Part shown: piece after piece, positions 47,996 through 58,869 of the stretch | Layout of the letters: each line of letters begins with the position of its first letter | Position numbering within the stretch: position 1 is the first letter of the stretch | From: Delphinus delphis | Lineage: Eukaryota > Chordata > Mammalia > Artiodactyla > Delphinidae | Length of the DNA: 64,000 nt | NCBI RefSeq assembly: GCF_949987515.2 | Contig: NC_082694.2 | Location: 18,757,355 to 18,821,354 of the forward strand | Direction of reading: 5' to 3' | The notes under the pieces: model-generated | What the model was told of the DNA's origin: nothing | Databases searched by the model: none | Seen by the model: only the letters and a program-made list of their open reading frames with translations | Position numbers and translations under genes: made by a program

Positions 47996-48047
47996 ACGTA
48001 ACTTTAAAAGTTAAGCATTCATATGTAGCATCTTACAGTAGACATTT

Positions 48048-48200
48048 TTTTTTAAACATCTTTATTGGAGTATTATTGCTTTACAATGGTGTGTTAGTTT
48101 CTGCTTTATGACAAAGTGAATTAGCTATACATATACATATATCCCCATATCTCTTCCCTCTTGTATCTCCCTCCCTCCCACCCTCCCTATCCCACCCCTC
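48048..48200 (-). mobile_element. Short 5'-truncated young L1 3' end
   Basis: Only the last 150 bp or so of an L1 3' UTR was copied, ending in 'tctttattggagtattattgctttacaatgg' at the left. The pyrimidine-rich 'ctccctccctcccaccctccc' lies at the right. TAGACATTT is repeated exactly at 48039-48047 and 48201-48209. The good preservation suggests a recent insertion. Confidence 0.88.
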
Positions 48201-48209
48201 TAGACATTT

Positions 48210-49673
48210 AAATAGAGGCCAATGCAACAAAAGAAGAAACTTCTGAATAATTAGTAGAATGTTATGCTTTAACCAAGGGATAAAAGTAAAGTAGGGAAAT
48301 TATGAAGGAAAATAACCAGAGACTAAACAATATATCTAAAATCACAAACACATCAATTTTAAGTGGGGCCTAATACAATTATGACTGAAGATTAAGCAAG
48401 ATAGTTTATCAATGACCCACAGTAGTTCAATATAGAGTTTTATGAGATAGGCTTCAAGAAACAGTCTTTTCTCTCTGGAAATTCTGATTCCAAAACAAAA
48501 AATGTTAACTAATCTAAAAAGAGTAGAGCTGCAGATATGTGATACAACCACAAGATTGACTTGATTTGGTGCCCAAGCAAAGTTGCCAACATTTAGTAAG
48601 TTGAAGCACATATTCCAGGATATATGAAAATCCTAGCAATGATGCCTGAATCCTCTGGCTTTGGAATGTTTACTTCAGAGCTATCTTGTTATCTGGAAGA
48701 AAGAAAAACAGCCATAAACCCATTCAACATAATTTATTGACAGCAAAGCTTATTTATGCTTCTATTTTGATAAATAGATGAAATAGCAACTTGCAGCACA
48801 TGAGCCTTTTGAAATTCATTCCATGCTTAAAAATAAGGAGAAATACATGTGGTAACACACATTTGGAAATTTAGCAAACCTCAGACTTTTATTGTGAGAT
48901 ATTTGATGAACTCAAACACAGCTGTGTACACTTTTACCAATTGCACATGGCATTTTCCTTCAAAAACAGCAAATACCTTTTCATACTATCAGCCTACTTA
49001 TGATGACACCATCCTGATTAAAAAATATCTTTGCTCCTCCAGAGAATATTTATCAAGGAGAAAGGCTTGTTTTCAGCCCATGCACAGGCTGAAATTCAAT
49101 GAGGAAAATACTGTTTCTAGAATAATTTAATATCCTGATGAAGCCCTAAGTGTTATTAAAAACAAACAAGTTTGATTAAATGAGATATGAATGACCATTG
49201 AGCAAATGAATGGAAAGTCTACTGGCATGATTTGTATGGCAGGTTAAAATAAAAATAATAGAGTATTTCAAAGAATTCCATCTTATAATTTGATACCATG
49301 TACTTTATCATTGGTTTAAATGAATTTATTTTAAAGATTTTTTGGCATGGTGTGGGTAAAAATTACCTGAAAATAGGGAAAAAATAAAACATTGGACTTG
49401 AAATAGTCTTTGTCAGACAATGAAACATTGTTTATGTATACTTTCCTCAAAAGGTAGCAAAAATGTCAGCATAATAATGCAACAAAACAATAAGATACTA
49501 AAAACAAAAGCAGAAGCAAACAACATTGTGGATAGTATATAGATTCATATATGAAATTCATATAATTTATTCCCATATGTACAGCTGTAGAGCTCTTATA
49601 TTTATCATTAGCTTCATGTCTGTTAGTTTCCTCTCAGCTAAATAATAGAATAACAGTTTTTATGAGAGTTCAG
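48210..49673. other. No recognised feature
   Basis: Roughly 1.4 kb without a supported gene or repeat. Confidence 0.4.
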
Positions 49674-49723
49674 ATTATCAAAAATTTTATAGATATAAAT
49701 ATACATACAAAATTTTTGATAAT
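49674..49723. repeat. Perfect 15-bp inverted repeat, 20-nt loop
   Basis: ATTATCAAAAATTTT at 49674-49688 pairs exactly with 49709-49723. The arms are very AT-rich, and TA-rich sequence follows to about 49775. Confidence 0.85.
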
Positions 49724-49869
49724 ATATATATACATATATAAATATATGTATAAATATATATATATAAATATATTTAAAGCTGGTGAAAAAATATCAAATG
49801 TGTAACAAGTGTTCAATTGTAGTCCTAACAGGAAAGGAGGGTGAGAATATGGCAGAATGGAATATTTGA

Positions 49870-50517
49870 AAAAATAATTATATGATCCATGAATCCCATT
49901 CCTGGGCATACATCCAGAGAAAAATATGGTTCAAAAGGATACATGCACCCCAATGTTCATTGCAGCACTATTTACAATAACCAGGACATGGAGGCCACCT
50001 AAATGTCCATTGACAGGTAAATGGATAAAGAAGATGTGGTACATATATACAATGGAATATTACTCAGCTATTAAAAAGAATGAAATAATGCCCTTTTACA
50101 GCAACATGGATGGACCTGGAGATGAGCATACTAAGTGAAGTAACTCAGATAGAGAAAGACAATTATATGATATCGTTTATATGCAGAATCAAAAAAAAAC
50201 AAAAAACAAATGAACTTATTTACAAAACAGAAAGAGACTCACAGACTTAGAGAACAAACTTATGGTTACTCTAGGGGAAGGGTAGGGGAGAGGGACAGAT
50301 TGGGAGTTTGGGATTAACATGTTCACACTGCTATATTTAAAATAGATAACCAACAAGGACCTACTGTACAGCACAGGGAACTCTGATCAATATTCTGTAA
50401 TAACCTAAAAGGGAGAAGAATTTGAAAAAGAATAGATACATATATATATATATATATATATATGTATAACTGAATCATTTTGCTGTACACCTGAAACTAA
50501 CACAATATTTTTATTAT
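49870..50517 (+). mobile_element. L1 3' end (ORF2 C-terminus and 3' UTR)
   Basis: At 49926-50138 the ORF2 C-terminal segment is still open and contains IKKMWYIYTMEYYSAIKKNE, an L1 hallmark. The 3' UTR follows, with a short (TA)n at 50439-50462 and an end at 'cacctgaaactaacacaatattt'. A SINE sits near the very end, and a last L1 piece resumes after it to about 50790. Confidence 0.85.
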
Positions 50518-50731
50518 TATTATTAATTTTTTATTTTTGCAGTATGCGGGTCTCTCACTGTTGTGGCCTCTCCCGTTGCGGAGCACAGGCTCCGGACGCA
50601 CAGGCTCAGCGGCCATGACTCACGGGCCTAGCCGCTCCGCGGCATGTGGGATCTTCCTGGACCAGGGCATGAACCCGTGTCCCCTGCATTGGCAGGCGGA
50701 CTCTCAACCACTGTGCCACCAGGGAAGCCCC
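50514..50731 (-). mobile_element. CHR-type SINE nested in an L1 3' end
   Basis: The SINE body is in minus orientation with a TTA/TAA-rich tail. The exact 15-nt repeat AACACAATATTTTTA lies at 50499-50513 and 50732-50746. It is clearly younger than the L1 it interrupts. Confidence 0.95.
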
Positions 50732-50899
50732 AACACAATATTTTTAATCAACTGTACTCCAATATAAAATGAAAAATCTTAAAAAAAATTTAAAAAATGG
50801 GTAAAAATTTCCCAATTTGGTGAAATACAAAAGAAATATAGATATAAACACCTCAGCAAATAAAAGCAGGATAAATACAGAGAAAATTACATCTACACA

Positions 50900-51787
50900 T
50901 GTATTTAAACTGCTGAAAACCGAAGATGAAGAGAAAACCTCGAAAGCAGCTAAAATAATACAACATATGGGGAACAATGTTTTAGATAACCATTGACCTC
51001 TCATCTGAAACTGGAACCAAGAAGATAATAGATTCATTAAGAACAGTGAGGAGAAATAAAAGGACAAATCAAAATTTGAAATCCAGTTTCAATGTTTTTG
51101 AGAATTAAGGCAAAATATATTTTTACATAAAAGGAAACTAAAAAAAAATTATAGTAAACAGACCTGCCCTACAAGAAATTCTAAACAAAATTCTATCAAG
51201 AGCAGAAATGTAATACTCAACTTTCAGGAAGGGATGAAGAATATCAAAATTAATATTTATCTTGGTAAATATAAAAGGCTTTCTTTCTAAATATCCACTT
51301 TTATTATGTATAATCAATATTTTATGTAGGCACTTGCCGGTACAAGTAGATAAGAAAACTACTGTAAAATATATAAAATATAGAAAGGAAAAATTAAAAT
51401 GGTTTCTATTTTAATATTATATAATTGGCTTGTAGAAATCCTAAGATATATACAAAACTAATTTTAGAACTAAAAATTGAATTTTGTAATGTCACAGTAT
51501 TCAAGGTTAATATTATTGAAAACCATATTTCAGATACTAGTAACAAACAATAGGAAACAGTAAAAACCAATTCTGTTATCAGTAGTATTAAAAATAAAAA
51601 TAGCTAGGAATAAATTTACCAAAAGTTGTCCAAGAATTCTACACTGAAAAATTTAAAATATTGCTAAGACTAAAATAGGAAAAAGCAAAAAATTGGAACA
51701 AATGACATAATTATGGAATGGAATACTTGATGCTGTTAAGATACTAATTTTTCCAATTGATTTATGGATTCAATACAGTCACAATCA
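50900..51787 (+). mobile_element. Old L1M/HAL1-like element, left part
   Basis: An ORF1 C-terminal region ('gaagatgaagagaaaacctcgaaagcagc' near 50925 and 'agacctgccctacaagaaattctaaac' near 51160) is followed after only about 400 bp by the end of the reverse-transcriptase region ('aggaataaatttaccaaaag' near 51607 and 'gatttatggattcaatacagtcacaatca' near 51758). The endonuclease and most of the reverse transcriptase are missing. A Tigger1 element then interrupts it. Confidence 0.6.
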
Positions 51788-51789
51788 TA

Positions 51790-54180
51790 TAGGCATACTT
51801 TGGAGATATAGCAGGTTTGTTTCCAAACTACCACTGAAAAGCCAATATTGCAATTAAGTGAGTCACAATTTTTTTTTGCTCCCAGTGCATATAAAAGTTA
51901 TGTTTACATTATATTGTACTATAGTGTATTAAGTATTCAATAGAATTATATCCGAAAAAACAAAGTACATACCTTAATTTAAAAATACTTTATTTTTAAA
52001 AATACCAACCACCATATGAGCCTTCAGTGAGTTGAAATCTTTTTGCTGGTGGAGGGTCTTGCCTCACTGTTGATGGCTGCTGACTGATCAGGGTGCTGGT
52101 TGCTAAAGGCTGAGGTACCTGTGGCAATATCTTAAATAAGACAAAAATCAAGATTTCCCCATCTATGGAAACTTCCTTTCATGAACAATTTCTCTGTAGT
52201 ACTTAATGCTTGTTGATAACATGTCACCCACAGTAGAACTTCTTTCAAAATTGGAGTCAATCCGCTCAAACCCTGCCACTACTACATCAACTCAGTTTAT
52301 GTAATATTCTAAATACTTTGTTGTCATTTTAACAGTCTTCACAGCATCTTCAACAGGATTAGTTTCCATATCAAGAAAATACTTTCTTTGCTCATCCATA
52401 AGAAGCAACTCCTCTTTCCTTAAAGATTTATCATGAGATTGCAGAAGTTCAGTTAGATCTTCAGACTCCACTTCTAATTCTAGTTCTCTTGCCATTTCCA
52501 CAACATATTAGTGACTTCCTCCACTGAAGTCTTGAACTTCTCAAAGTCATCCATGAGGGTTGGAGTCAACTTCTCCTAAACTCCTGTTAGTGTTGATATT
52601 TTGACCTCTTCTCATGAAACAAGTGTTCTTCAAGGGATCTGGAATGATGAATCCTTTCCAGAGGTTTTCAATTGACTTTGCCCAGATCCATAGGAGGGAT
52701 CATTATCAGTGGCAGCCATAGCCTTACAAAATATATTTTTAAAATAAAAAACACTTGAAAGTTGAAATTACTCCTTGACCCATGGGCTGCAGAATGGATG
52801 TTTTGTTTTCAGGCATGAAAACATCACTAATGTCATTGTACATCTCCATCAAAGCTCTTAAGTGACCAGTTTCATTGTCAGTGAGCAGTCATATTTTGAA
52901 AGAAACCATTTTTTTCTGAGTAGTAGGTCTCAACAGTGAGCTCAAAATATTCAGTAAACCATGTTGTAAACAGATGTGCAGTGGTCTAGGTTTTGTTGTT
53001 CCAATTATAGAGCATAGATCAAGTAGATTTAACATACTTATTCAGGACTCTATGATTTTCAGAATGGTAAATGAACACTGGCTTCAACTTAAAGTCACCA
53101 GCTACTTTAGCCCTAACCAGAGTGGTGGCATGACCTTTGAAGTTTTGAAGCCAGGCACTGACTTCTCTCTACCTATGAAAGTCCTAGATGGCATCTTCTT
53201 CCAATAGAGGGTTGTTTCATCTACATAGACAATTTGTAGTTTAGTATAGCCACCTTCATTAATTATCTCAGCTAAATCTTCCAGATAACTTGCTGCAGCT
53301 TCTACATCAACACCTGCTGCTTCACCTTGCACTTTTATGTTATGCAGATAGCTTCTTCCCTTAAACCTTATGAATCATCTGCTAACTTCAAATTTTTATT
53401 CTTCAACTTCCTCACCTCTCCCAGCCTTCATGGAACTGAAAACAGTTAAGACCTTTCTCTGGATTAGGCTTTGGCTTAAGGGAACATTGTGGCTAGTTTG
53501 ACCTTCTATGCAGACAGTTAGAGCTTTCTCCATACCAACGATAAGGCTGTCCCACTTTCTTATCATTTTTGTGTTCACTAGAGTAGCACTTTTAATTTCC
53601 TTCAAGAACTTTTCCTTTGCACCGACAACTTGGCTAACTGTTTGGCGTAAGAGGTCTATATTTCAGCTTATCTCAACTTTTGACATACCTTTCTCAGTGT
53701 TTAATTATTTCTAACTTTTGTTTTAAAATGAGAAATATGTAACTCTTTCTTTCACTTGAACACTTAGAGACCATTTTAAGCTTACTAAATATTGGCCTAA
53801 TTTCAATATTTTTGTGTCTCAGGAAATAGGGAAGCCTGAGGAGAGGGAGAGAGATGGGGGAACATGTGGTCTGACAACATTTATCAATTAAGTTCACCTT
53901 CATGTATGGGTGTGGGTTTTGGCACCTCAAAAAGATTATAATATTAACATCAAAGATTATATATTATAAATCACCATAAAAATATAATAATAATGAAAAT
54001 GTTTGAAATATTGCAAAAATTATTGGAATGTGACACAGAGATACAAAGTGAGCAAATGCAGTTGTGAAAATGGCACCTATAGACTTGTTAGACACAGGGT
54101 TGCAGCAAACCTCCAGTATGTAAAAACAAAGTAACTGAAAAGCACAGTAAATAAAAGTGCAATAAAATGAGGTACGCTTA
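51790..54180 (-). mobile_element. Tigger1 (pogo-like) DNA transposon, near full length
   Basis: The ends TAGGCATAC (51790-51798) and GTACGCTTA (54172-54180) are diverged inverted repeats. TA dinucleotides at 51788-51789 and 54181-54182 are the expected pogo/Tc1-type target duplication. Inside lies a decayed transposase on the minus strand. The length of about 2.39 kb is close to what I recall for a complete Tigger1. It inserted into an old L1 ORF2 sequence, which resumes directly after it. Confidence 0.92.
52010..53774 (-). pseudogene. Tigger1 transposase pseudogene
   Basis: The transposase would bind the terminal repeats and cut and paste the element through a DDE/D catalytic triad. ATG at 53772-53774 starts MVSKCSSERKS. 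Further matches are [12 protein letters not shown] in 53396-53605, [19 protein letters not shown] in 53102-53332 (first catalytic Asp kept), a TDNETGH segment near 52890 (second Asp kept), and QPMGQGV near 52790, where the third Asp is replaced by Gly. [20 protein letters not shown] in 52292-52501 lies toward the C-terminus. Several stops and frame changes separate these pieces. Related domesticated genes exist (TIGD family), but this copy is dead. Confidence 0.92.
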
Positions 54181-54182
54181 TA

Positions 54183-55470
54183 ATTGAAGTAAGCTTTTCT
54201 TTAGTAGAAAATTACAAATAGAATCTAAAATTTTAAATGGAAACACAAAGGACACAGAATATCCAAAGTAATCTTGAGAAATATAAATGAAGTTGTGGGA
54301 ACTAGTCTATCTGATTTCAAGTCAGTGTGTTACTGGCATAGGATCAAAAAAAGATCAATGGAAATAAAAGAAATTCCAGAAATAGATCCACAATTTTGTG
54401 ATTACTTCATTTTTTTTTTTACAAAGAAGAGCTGAATATTAAAATGAAGCCTGTATTCCTACCTCACATCATATACAATATTAATTCAGACTTATAATGT
54501 ATCTAAATATAAAGTAAAAAATCAGAAATATTTTGGTGGAATTGTAGAATAATCTTCATGATTTAATGGTAGGCCAAGTTTTCTTAGACCATGTAAAGAA
54601 ATAACTTAAAATTTTAAAAAATAGGCTTCATCAAAATTAAAACTTCTGCTCATCAAAAGGCAGAATTAATCAGTGAATAATTAAGCCACAGACAAGGGGG
54701 ACATATTTATAAATCATACATTTGAAAAAGATGATAACTATTGTATATAATTTCTATAAACTAATAAAGATAAAGACAATTTACAAATAGTTAATGAGGG
54801 CCCATTTTGCTCAACATTATTAATAATTAGAGAAATACAAATTAGAACCACATGAGATACCACATGTCGACCAAAATGGCTCATATAAATATTAGAGAGA
54901 AATAAAAAGAGAGAGGCATCATCAAACACTGGTAAGTTTGTTGAAATGGAAAACTCATTGCTTATGGGAAGTTAAAACGGTAAAACTATTTTGAAAACTT
55001 ACTAGTGGTTTCTTACAAAACTAAATGTATACCTACAAAATGACCCAGCCATTCTACCCCTTTGTATTCACTCAAGAGAAATAATAATCTTTTTTGAACT
55101 TAAATAAAATATTATATAATTTTAACTACTATTAATAACATCCTAAACATCATGAATGGCTTTCAAAAATATTATTCCATATTATGAAAAAACTTTTCCA
55201 AAAATACATCATGTATAATTTTATTAACATGAAATTCTGGAAGAGGGGAAACTATTATATGGGAAAAGAAAAGGACAAAATGGTTGTCTCACAGGGATAG
55301 GAGCAAAAAAATAACTAGGGAACTGCATAGGGAGATTTCTGAGCAAAGGTAAACCTCTGTAACTAGCTAGTATTTTGGGTTACACAGGTAAATACTTTTT
55401 TCTAGACTTTTTGAATGTATACTTATGAATTGTATATTTAATTGTATGTAAATTATACATTAAAATTAAA
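54183..55470 (+). mobile_element. Old L1M/HAL1-like element, right part
   Basis: The L1 ORF2 sequence continues after the Tigger1 exactly where it stopped ('aagcttttctttagtagaaaattacaaatagaatctaaaattttaaatgg'). It runs through ORF2 C-terminal blocks such as 'tcatcaaaattaaaacttctgctcatcaaaagg' near 54628 and 'acaaaatgacccagccattctacccc' near 55036. A diverged 3' UTR ends at about 55.47 kb. Confidence 0.7.
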
Positions 55471-56054
55471 ATCCTACAGATATCAAACTCAAATTAATGA
55501 TATGCATACTTAGAGAATCAGAAAATTTTACTTCAAAATTTATTAAAAATAACATGGATTAATGGTTTTGTAGAGAAGTGGGTCAGATATATGATAGAGC
55601 AAGAATAATATAATATTAATCTACAAAATATGATTATAGGTATTCTCTGTTAAATTATTTTAAATTTTTATTATGATTGATAATCATAACAAAATATTGG
55701 GAAAAACAAAAATTGTCTTCTGGAATTTTACATTTTGTTTTTCTTTTGAAGCCCCTTTCACCCACTACTAATTTTACAGCAATCATGCTCATCATTCAGA
55801 AAGCATGGGAACCTAAATGTTAAGAAAATGTCATTAAATCACCAGGTAGAGAATCTTTACCAATTAATGAAGCATTCATATTTCTAACACAAGTTTCACT
55901 AGGTGATCCTGGTCAATTTCCTCCTATGTTCCACACCTCAGGTCCATGTCTAGGAATAATCTCTGAGTTTCCTCTCAGCCCAATTATTTTAGGATTAAGA
56001 ATCTGAGTCTATATTCTCATAATCAAAGGCAGTATTAGAATATTCAGTGGGTAT
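55471..56054. other. No recognised feature
   Basis: AT-rich DNA with no gene or repeat that I can assign. Confidence 0.4.
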
Positions 56055-56170
56055 GAGATCTAGTTGAAATGGTACAGGCTTTGGAACTATGTGGACTAGA
56101 ATTTAAATCCCAGCTTCCATATTTTTGTAGAAGAAAAGTAGCATAGCTTCCTTAAGATTACATTAGCTAA
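56055..56170 (+). mobile_element. MIR fragment
   Basis: 'ctagttgaaatggtacaggctttggaactatgtggactagaatttaaatccc' fits the MIR head with its B-box-like part. The rest is weak. Confidence 0.55.
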
Positions 56171-56989
56171 AAGATGTGCTGCCTTATGATGCACTTCACA
56201 CTCATTAAAGTTAATTTACCTTTTCCTTTAAATGTGCCTATAAATAGCCAAGTTATGGGTACTTTCAAATGAATGGAATTTACACAATTGGAATAATTCT
56301 AAAATTCACAAATTGGAAATATTTTAAAACATTATATACAACTGTAGATGAATCATATTCAATATCATAGTTCAAAAATTAATGAGAGTAGGAATGGCTG
56401 AAGATTGATGGTATCAGACTGGGTACTTCTTGGTCAGTGGAGAAAATTCAACACATCCTTGAATGGAATTATTTTTTAATCATCTCGAAAATGTTTTTCA
56501 AAAATGTATACTTCATTTCCTTCAATGTGTCTAATCCTTTGGCAAATATGTAGATTCTGGGTCTTGAAAAGTTACTTAACACAAAATTTAGATATAGAGT
56601 TTGAAGAAGAAATATGAAATATTAAAATATGCTTAAATATTTATTTTCTTATGTGTAAAGTTGGTTAGATAATAAATACCAGTATACTCTGTTGCTGAAA
56701 GGGAAAAATATATTTCTATTTCATTAACTATGGGTACTATGAATCAAGTCTATCCTAAATTACAGTCATTTTAAGTTGCATTACATAATATTTAGCACAT
56801 ATGAAAAAGGTATATAATCTATATAGGAAGTATGAACCAAAAAGAAATAGACTTCTATAAGCACAGCTGGATCATTAACAACACTTCTGCCTGTACCTTG
56901 GTGCTTCTTCCCCATTCTTTATCCTTCTTTCCTCATTAAGCGCCTGAAGTATATATTGTCTATAATCTCTTTGCTTTATATATTTTTAT
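56171..56989. other. No recognised feature
   Basis: No gene or nameable repeat is visible. Confidence 0.4.
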
Positions 56990-58045
56990 TTAAGGTTTTA
57001 TTTTTAAAAGCAGTTTTAGAATCACAGCAAAATTGAGAAGAAAGTACAGAAAATTTCCATATACTCCCATCTTCACACATGCTTAGCCTCCCCCATTATC
57101 AACATCCTTTCTACTTAATTCATTAGAGCCCTTAGCATATTCATCATTGTTATTTGCAATTCCGGTTTGATAATTCCATCATCCCTGCATGTCTCATTCT
57201 GAAGTTTGCTGTGTCTCTTCAAATTGTGCCTTTAGTCTTTTGTTATGTCTCATAATGCTTGATAGTTGGACATGCAGTACTTGGCAAAAGGAATTGCTGT
57301 AAATAGGTTTTTAATGATGCAGTGGTGATGCGGGGGGAAAGGAAAATTTTTGTACTCCTATGACTGGGTCTCAGTCTTTTAGTGAGGCTATACCTCTGGA
57401 CTGTTGACTTCACAAGAGTTTCTCAGGCTTCTTCTTCCTTCTTAGGTGGAACAGGATCATTAGAACTAGCTGGTATCTCCATTCTCCCAGGTTATTTAGG
57501 CTCTGATAATACTCCCACAGGTTAGACTCTGGTTAACTAGTTTTTCCTGTGGCCAGACCTTGTTAATAAGAACAGAGTGCTTTGGCATATTGCAAAATTG
57601 TTCCTTTTCCACTTCCCCTGCTAGAAACGCATGGGGATTTTTCTCTGATATTTACTGTGGAAATCTGGGCAAGTTCCTGGAGATAAATCTCACAACATCG
57701 AGGGGGACCCCATATGGCTGGGGTCCCCTGGAGTTTTTAACACTCAGACTTGATGACATTGAGCCTCCAGCAATTCATCAATTACAGTTCAGCTTTTCCT
57801 GCCCCTGCACTGGTTTGCAGGGTGGTTTTCACTCTTGCAAATCTCTGTTCCACTAAGCAGCAACTCCCTGTATTTTCCTGTCTCTCCAATCTTGGAGTCT
57901 GTGGTTTGCCTTATGTTTTTCCACCTATTATGAATCAAAGAAGAGTTGTTGATTTTTTGTCTGTTCAGCTTTTTACTTGTTAGTACTGAATGGCAATTTC
58001 CAAGCTCCTTACATGCAGAACTAGAACCAGAAGTGAAAATCGTGA
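56990..58045. mobile_element. L1M-related 3' region
   Basis: 'cagttttagaatcacagcaaaattgagaagaaagtacag' near 57012 and 'agcctcccccattatcaacatcc' near 57086 are known L1M-associated blocks. The following part with 'ccatcatccctgcatgtctc' and 'gtctcagtcttttagtgaggctatacctctgga' near 57366, and the last part with 'gctccttacatgcagaactagaaccagaag' near 58001, also fit that class. Orientation is likely minus but not certain. The 98-residue open frame at 57560-57856 lies in it and is probably not a gene. Confidence 0.5.
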
Positions 58046-58869
58046 AACTTTAGAGGAAATAATTCATCAGGCTCTAACTGAGACCCAAAGATAGTGCGAA
58101 ACAGTAGGGTTTGTTCTAAAATTGTAATGATGCTTTATGTTTTTATGGACTTACATAGTCTGCTATGCGTTTTTCCTATATACAATCTTTTTAAATTCTC
58201 ACAAGGACACTTATCGGCAGGTTAGACTTAAAAGTGGCAATTTTATCATTAGTGACCAGCCCATGAGAAAAGCTATCCTTGGGTATGGTCTAAATAGATT
58301 AAAAATTTTATGTTGCACTCTGAAGAGCATTTTTCTCCAGTGGTTTCCATACAACTAGTAGGTTACTTCCACCATCTTTGATTTAGCCCCATACATTACC
58401 ATATATAGAAAGTTGTGGATATGCAGGTTCAGCAAACAGATGTTGGCATATTAAGCAAGTAAACAGACCATATCAATGACAGCAAGCATCTTTACATTTG
58501 GGTGTTTGACCTGGAGTATATCATATAAAGAATAGCTGACAACTGTATGATTATGTTTTGAAAGTTTAATGGCAGAAATGAGCTGATTTTTCCTAACCTC
58601 AAGAAACATGTTCAAAAGAAATGCAGAAGACTTCAATTAAAAAGCATCTAAAAACTCTTTTTCCTAAATGATCCTGCTGTGTCAATTTTCTGTAATGTAT
58701 ATTGTATTTCTCTTTTGATCCTTTCATATCTTTTACGTATTGAGTGTTTTTGAGTCAGCAGTTTCTTATCCTCAATTAAAACATCATTCACAAAACAGAT
58801 TTGCTGCATATACTTTTTAAATGGGCTATGTACATTGTATTTATTTCCAAAGGTTTCAGTTTGATTTTT
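58046..58869. other. No recognised feature
   Basis: No gene or repeat is assigned here. Confidence 0.4.

Noticed and set aside
52292..53930. Possible functional TIGD1-like domesticated transposase gene
   Set aside because: The frame is broken in several places, the third catalytic Asp is lost, and TIRs with TA duplications show it is an ordinary transposon copy.
57560..57983. 98- and 77-codon overlapping frames
   Set aside because: They overlap each other in different frames within L1M-like sequence and have no recognisable domain.
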